Of a stretch of 13,727 nt of DNA, positions 12,712-13,727 are shown one piece after another. The notes below the pieces were generated by a model. The model searched no databases. It was given only the letters and a program-made list of their open reading frames with translations, and was not told where the DNA came from. The translations under genes and the position numbers were made by a program. This DNA is from CAYVBN01 sp964538565 (GTDB taxonomy: Bacteria; Pseudomonadota; Alphaproteobacteria; Rhizobiales; Xanthobacteraceae), in the NCBI GenBank assembly GCA_964538565.1, contig CAZIGW010000268.1:1-13727 (forward strand). Reading direction: 5' to 3'. How positions within the stretch are numbered: the stretch's first letter is position 1; each line of letters opens with the position of its first letter.

Positions 12712-13727
12712 ATGACCGACAAGTCGCTCATGCTCAATGCTGTCCGCGCCGGAAATCGCGCCCGGCTTCCGCCCCGCGTCGCCCTGCGCGCCGTTGCGGC
12801 GGCGTTGCTCGCCGAACTCCTCGTCCTCGTCGCGCTCGTGCTTGCCGGCTCGCGTCCGGCAGCGGCCGCCGATCCGGTCCAGGGCGAGGTCAGCGTCACC
12901 ACCAACGAGGGCTACGCGCGCCTCGTCTTCCGCTTTCCCGACCAAGTGGACGCGGACGTCAAGCTGTCCGGATCGGTGCTCGTCATCAGCTTCAGCCAGC
13001 CGGTGCAGGTGGCGACCGACCGGCTCGCCACCAATGCCCCCGACTACATCGGAGCGGCGCGGCGCGATCCCGACGGATCGGCCATTCGCCTGGCCCTGTC
13101 GCGCAAGGTGCGGGTCAATTCCATGGCGGCCGGTGAGCGGCTGTTCGTCGACTTGTTGCCCGACACCTGGACCGGCAAGCCGCCCGGCCTGCCGCAGGAA
13201 GTGGTCGAGGAACTGGCGCGAAGAGCCCGCGAGGCGGAGAAAAAGATGCGGCAGCAACGCCGGCTCGAGCAGAGCCGGCAGGTCGCCTCCGTGCGCGTTC
13301 GCGTCGGACGCCAGCCGACGTTCACGCGCTACGTCTTCGACCTGCCGCAACTGATTTCGATCTCCGCAGAACGGCGCAAGGACGAGCTCACGCTGGTGTT
13401 CGACGCGCCGCTGAAGTTCGATCTTGCCGACGCCCTGGCGGCGATGCCGCCGACCGTCTCCAACATCACGAGCGAACTGCGCGACGATTCCTCGACGGTG
13501 CATTTCTTCTTCGCCGGCCGGACCGATGTTCGCACGTTCCGGGAAGACGAAGACTACCTCGTCGACGTCGGATCGGCGGACCTCAAGCCCAGGCAAGCGG
13601 ATCTCATGGACCCGGCCGCAGGCGGGCGCGGGCCGCAGGACATCGGGCCGCCGCAGACGCGGCCGGTCGAGCCCGAGCCGCAGGCCGTCGCGGTGCCGGT
13701 GCCGCGCGAGCGCCCGAGCGCGGCGCC
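12712..13727 (+). CDS. Large exported protein with two AMIN-like beta modules (partial)
   Basis: 338 codons are visible and the frame runs off the right edge. Residues 20-53 look like a signal peptide or anchor (basic RARLPPRVALRA, then a long Ala/Leu/Val core and AAAAD). Two related beta-rich modules follow, at about 59-150 and 192-286. Both contain a (A/T)-R-x-V-F pattern, an L-x-(I/V)-x-F-x-x-P strand and an LVD/FVD strand at the end. A Lys/Arg/Glu-rich helix (161-190) separates them. A Pro-rich stretch begins at 300. The modules resemble AMIN-type domains, which bind envelope structures. Similar neighbours of motE in Bradyrhizobiaceae are long TPR proteins, from memory. The ATG has a poor ribosome site; ATG at 12730 is an alternative. 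The exact function is unknown. Confidence 0.7.
   Translation, partial: MTDKSLMLNAVRAGNRARLPPRVALRAVAAALLAELLVLVALVLAGSRPAAAADPVQGEVSVTTNEGYARLVFRFPDQVDADVKLSGSVLVISFSQPVQVATDRLATNAPDYIGAARRDPDGSAIRLALSRKVRVNSMAAGERLFVDLLPDTWTGKPPGLPQEVVEELARRAREAEKKMRQQRRLEQSRQVASVRVRVGRQPTFTRYVFDLPQLISISAERRKDELTLVFDAPLKFDLADALAAMPPTVSNITSELRDDSSTVHFFFAGRTDVRTFREDEDYLVDVGSADLKPRQADLMDPAAGGRGPQDIGPPQTRPVEPEPQAVAVPVPRERPSAA

Noticed and set aside
12505..13596. A 363-codon minus-strand open frame opposite the end of motE and the AMIN-like gene
   Set aside because: Its composition is Arg/His/Gly/Asp-rich, it has no motif, and the plus-strand frame has a clear signal peptide and beta modules.
1..13727. CRISPR array, tRNA/rRNA genes, insertion sequences, toxin-antitoxin or defence genes
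   Set aside because: I looked for regular repeats, cloverleaf-like dyads, transposase motifs and small paired genes on both strands and found none. The window is ordinary flagellar chromosome.

Overview
This window is a high-GC piece of a flagellar gene cluster from an alphaproteobacterium, most likely of the Hyphomicrobiales (Bradyrhizobium/Rhodopseudomonas-like). Three things support this: the FliX-FlgI divergent pair (as in Caulobacter), a single-cysteine DksA, and a fliL-fliM-DUF6468-motE order. Codon use and GC content look even throughout. I see no mobile element, CRISPR array, tRNA or rRNA.

Layout. Minus strand, left part: the 5' nearly complete portion of a flagellin gene (cut by the window edge), a small FlaG-like gene, then the overlapping or tightly packed unit flgI-flgJ-flgN (transcribed right to left). 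At about 4.3-4.55 kb the strand switches in a regulatory region. To its right, on the plus strand, lie fliX and then dksA, which has its own sigma70-like promoter. dksA converges on the minus-strand operon flgF-flgG-flgA-flgH across a hairpin-rich terminator region (5550-5817). A second strand switch, the longest non-coding stretch (9199-9563, 365 bp), separates flgF from the plus-strand operon fliL-fliM-DUF6468-motE. After that comes the start of a large exported protein with two AMIN-like beta modules, cut by the right edge.

Function. FlgF, FlgG, FlgA, FlgH, FlgI and FlgJ build the distal rod and the L and P rings. FlgN is the likely hook-filament-junction chaperone. Flagellin and the FlaG-like protein serve the filament. 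FliL and FliM belong to the stator/rotor and switch. MotE and the DUF6468 protein are probably motor accessory proteins. FliX and DksA are regulators.

Regulation. The most interesting signal is that both divergent regions have the same architecture. On the minus-strand side there is a sigma54-type -24/-12 element before flgF (strong) and before flgI (weaker). About 96-111 bp upstream of the -12 lie TTGCCG/CGGCAA palindromes, a spacing that suits an NtrC-type enhancer-binding protein such as FlbD. On the plus-strand side (fliX, fliL) there are TTAAC motifs resembling CtrA sites. This suggests early CtrA-type promoters facing late sigma54/FlbD-type promoters, with FliX, the FlbD partner in Caulobacter, encoded at one of these switches. 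No clearly undescribed system is present. The least-characterised parts are the DUF6468 gene, the 12712 gene and the FliM N-terminal extension.
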